Assembly: GCF_000179775.1 (NCBI RefSeq)
Contig: NZ_AEEB01000017.1
Location: 186,001 to 250,000 of the forward strand
Source: Ahrensia sp. R2A130
GTDB lineage: Bacteria; Pseudomonadota; Alphaproteobacteria; Rhizobiales; Rhizobiaceae
Reading direction: 5' to 3'
DNA: 64,000 nucleotides
The notes below the pieces were generated by a model that was not told the DNA's origin, made no database searches, and was given only the letters and a program-made list of their open reading frames with translations. Shown piece after piece: positions 26,620 to 35,891 of the stretch. How positions within the stretch are numbered: position 1 is the stretch's first letter; each line of letters begins with the position of its first letter. A program made the translations under genes and the position numbers.

Positions 26620-27528
26620 ATGGGGAAGACTGACTGGAGCGCTGGTGTCGCGTGGATGCGCGGCGAGATCATGCCCATCGGACAGGCGGCCATTCCTGTT
26701 ACCGATTGGGGGCTCACCCATTCCGACATCACCTATGACGTGGTGCATGTGTGGGACGGCAAGTTCTTCCGCATCGACGACTATCTGGAGCGTTTCGAGG
26801 AAAGCCTGCGGAAATGTCGTTTGTCGGTGCCGCAATCGCGCGATGACATGAAGGACGTTCTTCACGCGATTGTCGCCCGTTCCGGCTTTCGCGAAAGCTA
26901 CGTGTCGGTCGTCGCCTCACGCGGCCAGCCCCGCACCGCTGGCAGCCGCGATCCGCGCGATTGCGAAAACCATTTCTACGCATGGTGCGTGCCATTCGTC
27001 TGGGTGTTCCCGCAGGACGTTATGGCCCGTGGCGTGCGCCTTTATGTGCCGGACGATGTGCACCGCATCGCCAGCGACAGCGTCGACCCCACGGCGAAGA
27101 ACTACCACTGGGGAGACTTCACCCAGGGTCTGATTACGGCAAAGGAAACCGGTTTCGACAACACGCTGTTGCTGGACGTTGACGGGTTGGTGACGGAAGG
27201 CCCTGGCTTCAACGTTTTCATGGTGAAGGACGGCGCGGTCCGAACCCCTTGCAAAGGCGTTCTAGGCGGCATCACGCGCAAGGTCGCGATGGAGATCGCG
27301 GTATCTCATGGAATGCAAGTCGAGGAGACCGATATTCCACTCGCCGAATATCTTGAAGCCGACGAACTCTTCGCCACCACCACCAGCGGCGGTATCGTTG
27401 CGATCACGCAGGTGGGCGAGCGCGTGTTTTCAAACGGCGTGATCGGCGAAGCGACTAAGCGTATGCAACAGACCTATTGGGATTGGCACGATGATTCGAA
27501 GATGAGTGAGCCGGTTAGGTATGAGTGA
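26620..27528 (+). CDS. PLP class IV aminotransferase (branched-chain/D-amino-acid type)
   Basis: 302 residues. The catalytic Lys sits in T-A-K-N-Y-H-W-G-D near residues 155-163 and the PLP phosphate site in G-I-V-A-I-T near 266-271; T-E-G-P-G-F-N-V-F is the family motif near 196-204. The length fits the class IV fold. ATG 26620 is chosen; a GTG six codons upstream is possible. It stands alone, divergent from ruvC with 65 bases between starts. Branched-chain specificity cannot be decided from sequence. Confidence 0.88.
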   Translation: MGKTDWSAGVAWMRGEIMPIGQAAIPVTDWGLTHSDITYDVVHVWDGKFFRIDDYLERFEESLRKCRLSVPQSRDDMKDVLHAIVARSGFRESYVSVVASRGQPRTAGSRDPRDCENHFYAWCVPFVWVFPQDVMARGVRLYVPDDVHRIASDSVDPTAKNYHWGDFTQGLITAKETGFDNTLLLDVDGLVTEGPGFNVFMVKDGAVRTPCKGVLGGITRKVAMEIAVSHGMQVEETDIPLAEYLEADELFATTTSGGIVAITQVGERVFSNGVIGEATKRMQQTYWDWHDDSKMSEPVRYE

Positions 27529-27650
27529 GGGGTAAGTTCAACACCGGCGAAAATACCAAGCGGGACTTTAACCGTGATTTTACACCGGTATCCGAAGCTG
27601 GCCGTTATTGCAGCGGCGTATTCGTCCAAACACGTACTTAGGAGCAACCG

Positions 27651-27932
27651 ATGGTGGAAGGAACGGTATTCCTTTTAGCAATACTGGGCATCCCGTCCGT
27701 GTTGGCCCTGTTGGTTGCTGGTGGTCAGTGGCGAGCGATTTTATACGCTTGGATGGTCTGGTTGGGGCTTCTGTTTCTGGTTTTCGGTTTGGGTGCGTCG
27801 CGCCTCGACGACGTGCTTCACGGTGTTTTGCTTTATATATTTTTCTTCAGCGTGATCGTCGTGCCCGTGCTCACAATGTTCATGCGTTTAGCCATGTGGG
27901 CAAAGTCTCGCTTTAAACCGCAGCCTAGCTGA
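27651..27932 (+). CDS. Small membrane protein, hypothetical
   Basis: 93 residues with three hydrophobic helices (about 5-23, 29-48 and 56-80), ending in a basic tail R-F-K-P-Q-P-S. A ribosome-binding TTAGGAG lies seven bases before ATG 27651. It stands between the aminotransferase and yebC (convergent, 18 bases apart). No family recognised. Confidence 0.7.
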   Translation: MVEGTVFLLAILGIPSVLALLVAGGQWRAILYAWMVWLGLLFLVFGLGASRLDDVLHGVLLYIFFFSVIVVPVLTMFMRLAMWAKSRFKPQPS

Positions 27933-27950
27933 CGACTACCGCTGGAGCTT

Positions 27951-28721
27951 CTACCCCTGCAGCTTCGCCATCGTTTCATCATCCATCTCGAAATTCGAAT
28001 AGACGTTCTGCACGTCGTCATCGTCTTCCAGCGTGTCGATGAGTTTCATCAGCGTGCCGCCTTTGTCTTCATCCACCGGTACCGTGTTCTGCGGTTTCCA
28101 GATGATGTTGACGCTGGCCGGTTCGCCCAGCGCGCTTTCCAACTCGGCAGCAACTGCGCCGAGGTCTTCGAAACCGGTGATGATGGTGTGGCCCCCGGCT
28201 TCGTTGAAGTCATCCTCTTCCAGATCGGAAGATGCGTCTTCGGCTCCGGCTTCGATGGCGGCTTCCATTACCGTGTCTTCGTCGCCGGCAGCTGCTGGAT
28301 ATTTGATCTCGCCCACGCGGTCGAACATGAAACCGACCGAGCCGGTCTCGCCCATCTGCCCACCATTCTTGGTGAAGGCTGCGCGGATGTTGCTGGCGGA
28401 ACGGTTCTTGTTGTCGGTCAACGCTTCCACGATGACAGCGACGCCGCCGGGGCCATAGCCCTCGTAACGGATCTCGAACATCTCTTCCATGTCGCCGCCG
28501 GCGCCCTTGTCGACGGCGCGTTTGATGTTGTCCTTGGGCATCGACAGGCCCTTGGCGTTCGCGATGGCGAGGCGCAGACGCGGGTTGCCGTCAGCGTCCG
28601 GTCCGCCCAATTTCGAGGCGACCGTGATCTCCTTCGACAATTTGGCAAACTGCTTGGAACGCACGGCGTCCTGCCGGCCCTTACGGTGCATAATGTTCTT
28701 GAATTTGGAATGGCCGGCCAT
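27951..28721 (-). CDS. yebC: YebC/TACO1-family translation or transcription regulator
   Basis: 256 residues beginning [14 protein letters not shown], the family signature. Three-domain protein; YebC members relieve ribosome stalling or regulate transcription. Upstream of ruvC in the usual alphaproteobacterial yebC-ruvC-ruvA-ruvB order, but here the class IV aminotransferase and a small membrane protein gene intervene on the other strand. Confidence 0.96.
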   Translation of the reverse strand: MAGHSKFKNIMHRKGRQDAVRSKQFAKLSKEITVASKLGGPDADGNPRLRLAIANAKGLSMPKDNIKRAVDKGAGGDMEEMFEIRYEGYGPGGVAVIVEALTDNKNRSASNIRAAFTKNGGQMGETGSVGFMFDRVGEIKYPAAAGDEDTVMEAAIEAGAEDASSDLEEDDFNEAGGHTIITGFEDLGAVAAELESALGEPASVNIIWKPQNTVPVDEDKGGTLMKLIDTLEDDDDVQNVYSNFEMDDETMAKLQG

Positions 28722-28806
28722 GATGCGCCCGATTATGTGGTCGAAACTGCTGCGCTTTTAGGAAAAACCGTCCGTCTCGTCCAGCCGGACGCAGCATCGT
28801 GCCGCT

Positions 28807-29220
28807 CTATTTGCGTTTGCGAAGTTTCGAGGTCAGCGCCAGTGCGATGATATGGCGAAGCTCGTCGCGACATTCGGCAAGATCACGTTTCAGCGTTAGC
28901 GTTCTGGTGCCGTGATATGTGAACGTGTCGGGATAGATTTCGCGGAATTCATCCATCAGCCCCGACGTGCAGATGAAGAACATGCCGATCTCGTTGGTAT
29001 TTTTCACTGGAGCGATTCTTATCGTGCTGCCGATATTGGCGCGCTTGGACAGGTAGGATGGCACGCCCCATTTCAGCGTTTCTTCCAGCTCTCCGATTTC
29101 AGGGTGTGCCTTGATCGTCTCGATAACTTCGTTGCGAAATGCGTCGGCGCTCTTGCGCAACTCGGGCGCGAAACTGCCGTAAGCGGCAGCAACATCGGGC
29201 GGAATAATGGTGTTCGGCAT
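28807..29220 (-). CDS. DUF1801-domain protein
   Basis: 137 residues. The pattern E-T-L-K-W-G-V-P-S-Y near residues 46-55 with the following beta-rich part is typical of DUF1801 (YdhG-like) proteins. ATG 29220 is preferred over one nine codons upstream. Ends with a very basic tail (K-L-R-K-R-K). Divergent from recQ with 134 bases between. Function unknown. Confidence 0.83.
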   Translation of the reverse strand: MPNTIIPPDVAAAYGSFAPELRKSADAFRNEVIETIKAHPEIGELEETLKWGVPSYLSKRANIGSTIRIAPVKNTNEIGMFFICTSGLMDEFREIYPDTFTYHGTRTLTLKRDLAECRDELRHIIALALTSKLRKRK

Positions 29221-29354
29221 GGGAAGCCTCCTGCGACAGCTTTGCACAGCTTGGCAATAAGTGTCGAACTTCGGGTAGGGCGGGGTGCCGAAAGCGCGGT
29301 TGCGCCGTTAGGTTGGGCCAACCGATTCGCACGTTCCCCGAGCCGACCAACTTC

Positions 29355-31226
29355 ATGTCCGACGCCGCCCTAGCTACAGCTCCTCCCGTTCGGGCAAACG
29401 TTGCCGACAAGCACACGGTGCTGAAGGACGTGTTCGGCTACGATAAATTTCGCCCCGGGCAGGAAGAGATTATCGACACGTTGCTGGACGGCACATCGGT
29501 GCTGGCCGTCATGCCCACGGGCGCAGGCAAGTCGCTTTGCTTTCAAGTGCCCGCCTTGGCGATGGACGGGTTGTGCATTGTGGTGTCGCCGCTGGTGGCG
29601 TTGATGCAGGATCAGGTTTCTGCGCTTCGGCTGGCGGGTGTAGCGGCAGACGCGATCCACTCCAATCAGGACCGGCAGGACAATGTCGATGCTTGGTATC
29701 GCGTTACCGGCGGCGAAACGCGCATTCTCTATATGGCGCCGGAGCGGTTGATGACGGAGCGCATGTTGGGCGCAATAGCCAACCTGCCGATCAGCCTGTT
29801 CGCCATCGACGAAGCCCATTGTATGAGCCAGTGGGGGCCAAGCTTCCGGCCCGAATATGCAAGCCTTGGCGAACTGTCGAAACGCTTTCCCACCGTGCCG
29901 ATTGCGGCCATGACGGCCACCGCAGATGAAGCGACACGCCGCGACATCGAACTGCAATTGTTCGACGGCAACCACCGCACATTCGTGTCGTCGTTCGACC
30001 GCCCCAACATCACGCTCAACGTCGCGCCCAAAGGCGGCTGGAAAAACCAGCTGCTGGACTATGTGGGCAGCCGCAAGGGCGAGAGCGGTATTGTCTATTG
30101 CCTATCGCGCAAGAAAACCGAGGAAGCCGCCGAAGCCATGCGCGAAGCGGGCATCAACGCCACGGCCTATCATGCAGGGCTTGAGCGCGAGGAGCGCGCC
30201 GAACGGCAAAACCGTTTTGTCACTGAAGATGATCTGGTGGTCGCCGCTACAATCGCTTTTGGCATGGGCATCGACAAACCGGATGTGCGCTTCGTCTTCC
30301 ACACCGATCTGCCGGGCAGCGTGGAAGCCTATTATCAGGAGATCGGCCGCGCAGGCCGCGATGGTGATCCAGCGGATTCCATGATGATTTTCGGCGCTGG
30401 TGATATTCGTTTGCGCCGCCAGTTCATCGAACAGGCCGACGGGGCTGACGACGACCACAAGCGCCGCGAGGTCTCCCGCCTCAACGCGCTCATTACCTAT
30501 GCGGAGGCGCAAAGCTGCCGCCGACAGACGTTGCTGGCCTATTTCGGCGATGAATCGCAACCTTGCGGCAATTGCGACAATTGCAAAAATCCGGTCGAGT
30601 TGAAGGACGCCACCACCGAGGCAGAACTGGTGTTCGGCGCGATTATCGAGACGGGCGAGCGTTACGGGCAGGCCCATATCATCGACGTGTTATGCGGTGC
30701 GGAGACCGAAAAGGTTGTCAAAGTGCGCCATGACCGACTGGAATGCCACGGCACCGGCGAGCGCCATTCCAAACCAATGTGGCAGTCGATCATCCGCCAA
30801 ATGTGTGCGGCTCAACTTCTGGAAGTCGATGTAGCGGGCTATTCGAGCCTGCTCATCACCAAGCAGGGCAACGCCTTGTCGCGAGGGCAGGGCGAATTCC
30901 GCATTCGCATGGACCCGCTCGCTGGCACCGGTGGCAAAGGCAGCAAGGCGAAATCATCCAACAGCGGAAGCTGGGGCAACGCGCAACCGGCCATCAACCT
31001 GTCCGAGCGTGATCGTGAGCTTCTCACGTCTTTGAAAAAGAAACGTTTGGAACTGGCGAAAGAACGCGGTGTGCCCGCTTACGTCATCTTCCCCGACAAG
31101 ACCCTCACCGATATGGCACAGCGCCGCCCCACTGATGCCGAGGAATTTTCGCAGGTGAAGGGCGTTGGCAAAAGCAAACTCGACCAATTCGGCGAGATGT
31201 TCATGGATGTCGTGCGCGCTGCTTAG
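29355..31226 (+). CDS. recQ: ATP-dependent DNA helicase RecQ
   Basis: 3'-5' helicase of the RecF repair pathway. 623 residues: helicase motif I M-P-T-G-A-G-K-S-L near residues 54-62, D-E-A-H box near 153-156, motif VI Q-E-I-G-R-A-G-R-D-G near 333-342, zinc site with C-R...C-G-N-C-D-N-C near 385-413, winged helix, and a C-terminal HRDC domain (last 80 residues). ATG 29355 avoids a 14-residue N-terminal extension without similarity. Confidence 0.96.
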   Translation: MSDAALATAPPVRANVADKHTVLKDVFGYDKFRPGQEEIIDTLLDGTSVLAVMPTGAGKSLCFQVPALAMDGLCIVVSPLVALMQDQVSALRLAGVAADAIHSNQDRQDNVDAWYRVTGGETRILYMAPERLMTERMLGAIANLPISLFAIDEAHCMSQWGPSFRPEYASLGELSKRFPTVPIAAMTATADEATRRDIELQLFDGNHRTFVSSFDRPNITLNVAPKGGWKNQLLDYVGSRKGESGIVYCLSRKKTEEAAEAMREAGINATAYHAGLEREERAERQNRFVTEDDLVVAATIAFGMGIDKPDVRFVFHTDLPGSVEAYYQEIGRAGRDGDPADSMMIFGAGDIRLRRQFIEQADGADDDHKRREVSRLNALITYAEAQSCRRQTLLAYFGDESQPCGNCDNCKNPVELKDATTEAELVFGAIIETGERYGQAHIIDVLCGAETEKVVKVRHDRLECHGTGERHSKPMWQSIIRQMCAAQLLEVDVAGYSSLLITKQGNALSRGQGEFRIRMDPLAGTGGKGSKAKSSNSGSWGNAQPAINLSERDRELLTSLKKKRLELAKERGVPAYVIFPDKTLTDMAQRRPTDAEEFSQVKGVGKSKLDQFGEMFMDVVRAA

Positions 31227-31349
31227 AAGGTGGGCTAACCCGCCGATATAAACACAACACACAATGTGTGATGTACCGTCCCCTATTTCCGCCTTGCGGC
31301 TGACCCATATTTCTCTTGTGGCCTGGGCAGCAACGGAACGGAGAACATC

Positions 31350-31544
31350 ATGTTTCAACGCATCACAGCCAGCGCGGCGCTCATTGCAGCAGCCCTCACA
31401 CTGACGGCTTGCAACGATTCAGACACGACGCAGAATTCGGCAGATCCCAGCGCACCGCCGGTGACAACGGATCAGACAATTACGAATTCAACGGATGTCG
31501 AGCCAGCGCCTGATCAGCCTGCTGATGGCACGCAGGCGAATTAA
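31350..31544 (+). CDS. Small lipoprotein, hypothetical
   Basis: 64 residues: lipoprotein signal with L-T-A-C (lipid Cys at residue 21), then an unstructured Asp/Pro/Thr/Gln-rich tail. Ribosome-binding GGAG lies eight bases before the ATG. No family recognised; similar tiny lipoproteins are common in the order. Confidence 0.68.
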   Translation: MFQRITASAALIAAALTLTACNDSDTTQNSADPSAPPVTTDQTITNSTDVEPAPDQPADGTQAN

Positions 31545-31657
31545 TACCTGCTAACTAGCCTTATCAATCAGACAGGGCGTTACGACATCGCCCTGTCACT
31601 CTCACACTATCCATGGCAACTTGAAGCGGGAAGAATCTCGTTTTCAGGTTGGCATAT

Positions 31658-32116
31658 ATGAGTTCGACTGAATTGAATCTGCCGCTAACAGGCGGCTGCC
31701 AATGCGGCCAATTGCGTTATCGCGTGACGGTTCAACCGCTCACGCTTTACTGTTGCCATTGCACCGAATGTCAGGGGCAATCATCGTCCGCATTCGGCAT
31801 GTCTTTGCGAGTGCCAGCCGATGGCGTCCAGCTTGAGGGCCGCACCGCTTCCTATCATCGTGACGCTGAAAATCCGCTGGCAGTGGAAGGCGTATTCTGC
31901 CCTGATTGCGGAACGCGCGTGATCCATCGCGGGCGCGGCGCTGATAGCGGCTCCAGCATCAAAGCGGGAACTCTGGACGATAAAAGCTGGCTCAAGCCCG
32001 TTGGCCACATCTGGACATCTTCAGCACAACCATGGGTCAAACTGGATGGTTTGCTCTACGACAAACAACCGGACGACAGTTACGCCGCGTTGATAGCCGC
32101 GTTCAGCAGGAGCTGA
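31658..32116 (+). CDS. GFA-family (glutathione-dependent formaldehyde-activating-like) zinc protein
   Basis: 152 residues. All cysteine pairs of the GFA/CENP-V fold are present: G-G-C-Q-C-G near residues 14-19, C-C-H-C-T-E-C near 33-39 and F-C-P-D-C-G-T near 80-86. Family members bind zinc; glutathione-formaldehyde activity is proven for few. Start ATG 31658 rather than the TTG three codons upstream. Stands alone. Confidence 0.9.
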   Translation: MSSTELNLPLTGGCQCGQLRYRVTVQPLTLYCCHCTECQGQSSSAFGMSLRVPADGVQLEGRTASYHRDAENPLAVEGVFCPDCGTRVIHRGRGADSGSSIKAGTLDDKSWLKPVGHIWTSSAQPWVKLDGLLYDKQPDDSYAALIAAFSRS

Positions 32117-32179
32117 AAACGCCGAATGGGCCGCTAGCTGGAATGCTAGCCGCCCTTCCGGAGCAAACAGTTTTCGGTG

Positions 32180-32566
32180 TTAACCGATCATGCCGGCTTG
32201 TTCGTAGGCGCTTGGGCCTTCGGGCTCGGCTACTTTGCCATCGCGCTGTTCCAGCGCTTCTGCCTTCGCAAGCTCTTCTTCGACCTCTACAAGCGCTGCC
32301 TTGGCGGCACCGTGTTGGTCGTTGAGGTCACCAATAGAAGTCTGCAGGTTCTCGCGACGTGAGCGTGCAGCCTTGGCAAATGTGGAATAGGCGAAATGCT
32401 CGGTATCGGTGATGCCGGATTTCTTTTCCTCATACGCAATCTGCGCATCGAGGTCGTTGGCCATGCCTTCGAACTGCGAGACCATGGTCTCGATCTGTTT
32501 TACCTGGCGGGCTTTTTCCTGGACCTGAAAACGTTTCAGGCGAAGGACACTATCACGCGATTTCAT
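32180..32566 (-). CDS. fliJ: FliJ-like flagellar export chaperone, orphan
   Basis: 128 residues, almost entirely helical coiled coil: R-D-S-V-L-R-L-K-R-F-Q-V-Q-E-K-A-R near residues 4-20 is the FliJ N-terminal pattern, followed by charged heptads. FliJ assists the FliI ATPase of the flagellar type III export apparatus. No fliI or other flagellar gene is in the window. It is divergent from ctrA across a 516-base gap with CtrA-like sites, fitting cell-cycle-linked flagellar control. Short coiled coils are hard to assign, so the name is likely rather than sure. Confidence 0.75.
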   Translation of the reverse strand: MKSRDSVLRLKRFQVQEKARQVKQIETMVSQFEGMANDLDAQIAYEEKKSGITDTEHFAYSTFAKAARSRRENLQTSIGDLNDQHGAAKAALVEVEEELAKAEALEQRDGKVAEPEGPSAYEQAGMIG

Positions 32567-32784
32567 ACTCAATACTCCGGCGAACGGCGTGTTACGCACC
32601 AGCCCGACCCGAGAAACACAAACGGAGGGCTGCACCGACCAGATACGCAGTCGGTTTTTCCAAACTAGAGGCCAATTGTTAAAATTGTGTCCAGTTCGTG
32701 TTCAATTGCAAAACGTTACTTTTCAACGCTTTAAGGCATCGGACGGTAAGGCTTTATTCATCTGCATTGCCAAATACTTTCGCG

Positions 32785-32799
32785 TTAACCCACCGTTTA
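32785..32799 (+). promoter_or_regulatory. Near-consensus CtrA binding site
   Basis: TTAA, seven bases CCCACCG, TTTA; one mismatch to TTAA-N7-TTAA. 219 bases before the fliJ start and about 285 before ctrA, so it could act on either gene. Confidence 0.5.
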
Positions 32800-32977
32800 C
32801 CCAGACGCGTAACTATAAGGCGTTCTCAAAGCGCAAGGGCGCGGTGGTCGAGGCTCATATGAGCTAAAAATCGCCAAACCTTAACAAAATTGGGAATTCG
32901 AAATCAGATGATTTCGAGCGCAACTTCAAAGGGTTGACTGAAAAAGCTTCGATTTCGCAATAAGAGCTTGCTTAGCG

Positions 32978-32998
32978 GAATCATACTTTGTTAACCAT
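32978..32998 (+). promoter_or_regulatory. GANTC site next to a CtrA half site before ctrA
   Basis: GAATC, eight bases, then TTAACCAT, about 85-105 bases before ctrA. This arrangement of a CcrM methylation target close to a CtrA half site matches the logic of the methylation-sensitive ctrA promoter known from Caulobacter. Confidence 0.5.
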
Positions 32999-33082
32999 AT
33001 TGAACCAGTGTTGCGTTCGGGTAGAGAAAATTTAACGCGAACCAGCACGTCAAGGGTGGGTCGCAGCCTTAAGGGGTCTATG

Positions 33083-33784
33083 ATGCGAGTCCTGCTGATT
33101 GAAGATGATAGCGCCACAGCGCAGTCCATCGAATTGATGCTGAAGTCCGAGAGCTTCAACGTTTATACAACGGATCTGGGAGAAGAGGGCGTCGATCTCG
33201 GCAAACTCTACGACTACGATATTATCCTGTTGGATCTGAATCTCCCCGATATGTCGGGTTATGAGGTTCTTCGCACGCTTCGCCTCTCCAAGGTAAAAAC
33301 GCCTATCCTCATTCTTTCCGGTCTCGCCGGTATCGAAGACAAGGTACGCGGTCTCGGCTTCGGCGCTGACGATTACATGACCAAGCCCTTCCATAAAGAT
33401 GAGCTTGTAGCCCGCATTCAGGCCATCGTGCGCCGCTCCAAGGGTCATGCCGAATCGATCATCACCACCGGTGATCTCAAGGTGAACCTTGATGCCAAGA
33501 CCGTGGAAGTCGCCGGCCAGCGCGTCCACCTTACCGGCAAAGAGTACCAGATGCTGGAGCTGCTTTCGCTTCGCAAAGGCACCACGCTCACCAAGGAAAT
33601 GTTCCTCAACCACCTTTATGGCGGTATGGATGAGCCCGAATTGAAGATCATCGACGTCTTCATCTGCAAGCTGCGTAAAAAGCTTGCCTCCGCCACCGGC
33701 GGCACCAATTTCATCGAAACCGTCTGGGGCCGTGGCTACGTGCTGCGCGAGCCTGAAGGCGCGGAACTGGCAGAAGCCAGCTAA
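33083..33784 (+). CDS. ctrA: Cell-cycle master response regulator CtrA
   Basis: OmpR-family response regulator that controls division, flagella and chromosome replication in alphaproteobacteria. 233 residues: receiver with M-R-V-L-L-I-E-D-D, phospho-acceptor Asp 51 in I-I-L-L-D-L-N-L-P, and the switch Lys in M-T-K-P-F near 102; winged-helix effector from residue 130, with [19 protein letters not shown] typical of CtrA. Start ATG 33083 (a second ATG is directly upstream at 33080). C-terminus E-L-A-E-A-S; in Caulobacter the end carries a degradation signal ending A-A. Confidence 0.98.
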   Translation: MRVLLIEDDSATAQSIELMLKSESFNVYTTDLGEEGVDLGKLYDYDIILLDLNLPDMSGYEVLRTLRLSKVKTPILILSGLAGIEDKVRGLGFGADDYMTKPFHKDELVARIQAIVRRSKGHAESIITTGDLKVNLDAKTVEVAGQRVHLTGKEYQMLELLSLRKGTTLTKEMFLNHLYGGMDEPELKIIDVFICKLRKKLASATGGTNFIETVWGRGYVLREPEGAELAEAS

Positions 33785-34093
33785 TTCGCAAACGAACACT
33801 GCATTGCAGGGGGCGAAATCCCTGTTTGGCAGAGCGGTAAGAGAACCCTCCCATCTCAAACCAATCCTGCCCTAACCCTGCTCACGGACACTCTGTGGGC
33901 GGGGTTTTTTATTACGATTACGATCTTGTGAGGCGGCCCGCAGTTTCAAGGGCTACTTATTGTGATGCAACGGTTCCTCACGTCGGGCGTATACTAAGTG
34001 CAGACCAACAGGCGCGGTCGATACATAAAGCGCCCGATAAAGTCCGTTCGACCCGAAAGGGTAGGGATGGCCGACCCTCGAAAGGGAACACTC
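33785..34093. other. ctrA-DUF992 intergenic region
   Basis: 309 bases. Beyond the ctrA terminator I see no gene; the rest must hold the promoter of the DUF992 gene, whose ribosome-binding AAAGGGAA lies eight bases before its ATG. A short dyad CGACCC...GGGT near 34048-34063 is the only other structure noted. Confidence 0.5.
33873..33910 (+). terminator. Rho-independent terminator after ctrA
   Basis: Stem AACCCTGCTCAC / GTGGGCGGGGTT with wobble pairs, followed by TTTTTT. Lies 88 bases after the ctrA stop. Confidence 0.85.
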
Positions 34094-34591
34094 ATGAAAA
34101 ATTTCCGCAAAACAGCTTCGCTGGCTATTGCCGCTGCAATGAGCACCGCAATGCTCGCTTCCGTCGTACCTGCTCAGGCAGAAGTGACCGGCACCCGCCT
34201 TGGTGTGCTGACCTGCGACGTCGAAGGCGGCCTAGGCCTGCTCATTGGCTCCAGCAAAGAAGCCATCTGCGCGTTCGAACTGAACGATGGCGGCGTGGAA
34301 GAATATACTGGCACTCTAGGCAAACTGGGCCTGGATATCGGCGTTTCCGGTGAATCCGTCATTCAGTGGATCGTGTATACGCCGCAAGGTCAGGAAACCG
34401 GCCAATATGCGCTTGCAGGTACCTATGTCGGCGTCTCTGCCGGTGGTGCAATCGGTATCGGCCTCGGTGCCAATGCGCTCGTCGGCGGCTCGACCAAGAA
34501 GATTGGCCTTCAGCCATTCTCCATCGAAGGAAAAACCGGCATCAACATCTCTGCCGGTTTGGCACGCTTGTCGCTGGAAGCAGCCAAATAA
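34094..34591 (+). CDS. DUF992-family exported protein
   Basis: 165 residues: signal peptide 1-29 (ending A-Q-A), then the DUF992 pattern R-L-G-V-L-T-C-D-V-E-G-G-L-G near residues 35-48 with a second Cys (A-I-C-A-F), Y-T-G near 67 and a Gly-rich C-terminal part. Periplasmic or surface beta protein of unknown role, restricted largely to Hyphomicrobiales. ATG 34094 gives the only sensible signal peptide; an open frame upstream is not used. Confidence 0.88.
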   Translation: MKNFRKTASLAIAAAMSTAMLASVVPAQAEVTGTRLGVLTCDVEGGLGLLIGSSKEAICAFELNDGGVEEYTGTLGKLGLDIGVSGESVIQWIVYTPQGQETGQYALAGTYVGVSAGGAIGIGLGANALVGGSTKKIGLQPFSIEGKTGINISAGLARLSLEAAK

Positions 34592-34615
34592 GCCAACGTC
34601 CCAGAGATTTTGCAG

Positions 34616-34643
34616 CGGGCCGCCCAACAGGGCGGCCCGTTTC
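34616..34643 (+). terminator. Terminator after the DUF992 gene
   Basis: Perfect stem CGGGCCGCC / GGCGGCCCG with loop CAACA-like bases, followed by TTT. Starts 25 bases after the stop. Confidence 0.75.
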
Positions 34644-34715
34644 GCGTTGTGCTTCCCTTCTTAGGCGTCCCGCGTCAACATGCGGTTTCGAATAACGACG
34701 GGTAGGTGGCGGACA

Positions 34716-35705
34716 ATGGACAAGCGCAAACTGGGAACCGATGGCCCAATGGTGTCGGAGATCGGCTTGGGGTGCTGGTCCTTCGCCGGATCGTATGGCC
34801 CTACCGATAAAGCGGAAAGCTTCGATACGCTTCGCACTTGCCAGGATTTGGGCATCGATTTCCTCGACACGGCCAAAGCCTATGGCAACGGCCTTTCAGA
34901 AGAGATCATCGGCGAGTTCATGGACACCCACGACAATGACTTCGTCGTGGCCTCCAAAGGCGGTATTTATCGTGATCCGGATAGCGGTGCGCGCGGCTTT
35001 CGCAATGACGAAGAATATCTACGCGACTGCCTAGAGGGTTCATTGAAGCGCCTGCGGATGGAGCAGATCCCACTCTATTACGTCCACAAGCGCGACGACC
35101 GACCCATCGAAGATGTGATGTGCACGATGCTGAAATTTCAGCAGGAGGGAAAAATTGCGCACATCGCATTCTGCGAGATTTCCCCAGCCAGCCTGCGCAC
35201 AATCTCCGAAATGGGAAAGGTTGCCGCTGTCCAAAGCGAATACTCACTTTGGACCCGCTATCACGATCTCGGAATGATCGAGACCTGCAAAGAGTTGGAT
35301 GTGGCTTTCGTTCCGTTCTCGCCACTTGGTCGAGGCATCTTTGCGACGCAGGCACCTGATCCTGCGACTTTCGGGGAGGGCGACTTCAGAACGGGCACGC
35401 CGCGTTTTGCGCAGCCTAATCTGGCTAGAAACCTTGCTTACGTGGAGCGCTTCAAAGCCCTGGCACAGGATATGGGAACGACGTCGCCAACTCTGGCCGT
35501 AGCGTGGTGTTTGGCCCGTGGAGAGCATCTGCTGCCGATACCGGGAACGCGATCTACCGCACATTTGCAGGAACTCGCTGCTGCGAGCACGCTAAAACTG
35601 ACCGACGAGAATATGATGCAGATCGAAGCAATTCTGCCCGTCGGCTGGGCGGCTGGTGACAGGTATAGCCGCTCCCAATGGGCCGGCGTTGAAGGCTACT
35701 GCTAG
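34716..35705 (+). CDS. Aldo/keto reductase
   Basis: NAD(P)H-dependent oxidoreductase with a TIM barrel, 329 residues. Catalytic tetrad seen: Asp and Tyr in F-L-D-T-A-K-A-Y-G near residues 49-57, Lys in A-S-K-G-G near 78-82, His in Y-V-H-K-R near 121-125; cofactor region I-P-G-T-R-S near 280-285. ATG 34716 is chosen over an upstream in-frame ATG. Closest in style to the galactose/pyridoxal-type AKR branch; substrate unknown. Confidence 0.9.
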   Translation: MDKRKLGTDGPMVSEIGLGCWSFAGSYGPTDKAESFDTLRTCQDLGIDFLDTAKAYGNGLSEEIIGEFMDTHDNDFVVASKGGIYRDPDSGARGFRNDEEYLRDCLEGSLKRLRMEQIPLYYVHKRDDRPIEDVMCTMLKFQQEGKIAHIAFCEISPASLRTISEMGKVAAVQSEYSLWTRYHDLGMIETCKELDVAFVPFSPLGRGIFATQAPDPATFGEGDFRTGTPRFAQPNLARNLAYVERFKALAQDMGTTSPTLAVAWCLARGEHLLPIPGTRSTAHLQELAAASTLKLTDENMMQIEAILPVGWAAGDRYSRSQWAGVEGYC

Positions 35706-35783
35706 CCAAATTTCTGCTGCAATGCGTGGGTGTCGATTTCAACAAAAATCAAATGCTACCCAGGGTTGTAATTTTCGCTCCGG

Positions 35784-35798
35784 TTAACCACTCGTTAA
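35784..35798 (+). promoter_or_regulatory. Perfect CtrA binding site TTAA-N7-TTAA
   Basis: TTAA CCACTCG TTAA, exact consensus with correct spacing, continuing as TTAACCATAAA. It lies 94 bases before the start of the 50-residue membrane protein gene and after the aldo/keto reductase stop, so it most likely acts on the small gene. Confidence 0.65.
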
Positions 35799-35891
35799 CC
35801 ATAAACCGGAATATTGGGGGAGAAAATACAACCATAGAGAGCAATGCATTCAACGCACATGAATGCTAATCGACTATCAGGGGATGAATTG

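Larger units (their letters stand above)
32567..33082. promoter_or_regulatory. Long fliJ-ctrA intergenic control region
   Basis: 516 bases between divergent starts, no gene seen. Holds a near-consensus CtrA site TTAA-N7-TTTA at 32785-32799, a GAATC (GANTC, CcrM-type) at 32978-32982, and TTAACCAT at 32991-32998. In Caulobacter the ctrA promoter is controlled by GANTC methylation and by CtrA itself; the same elements are seen here. A purine-rich AAGGGG precedes ctrA. Confidence 0.65.

Noticed and set aside
31257-31272. CACACAATGTGTG dyad as an operator or terminator after recQ
   Set aside because: Short, no T-run, and no regulator or promoter relation visible.
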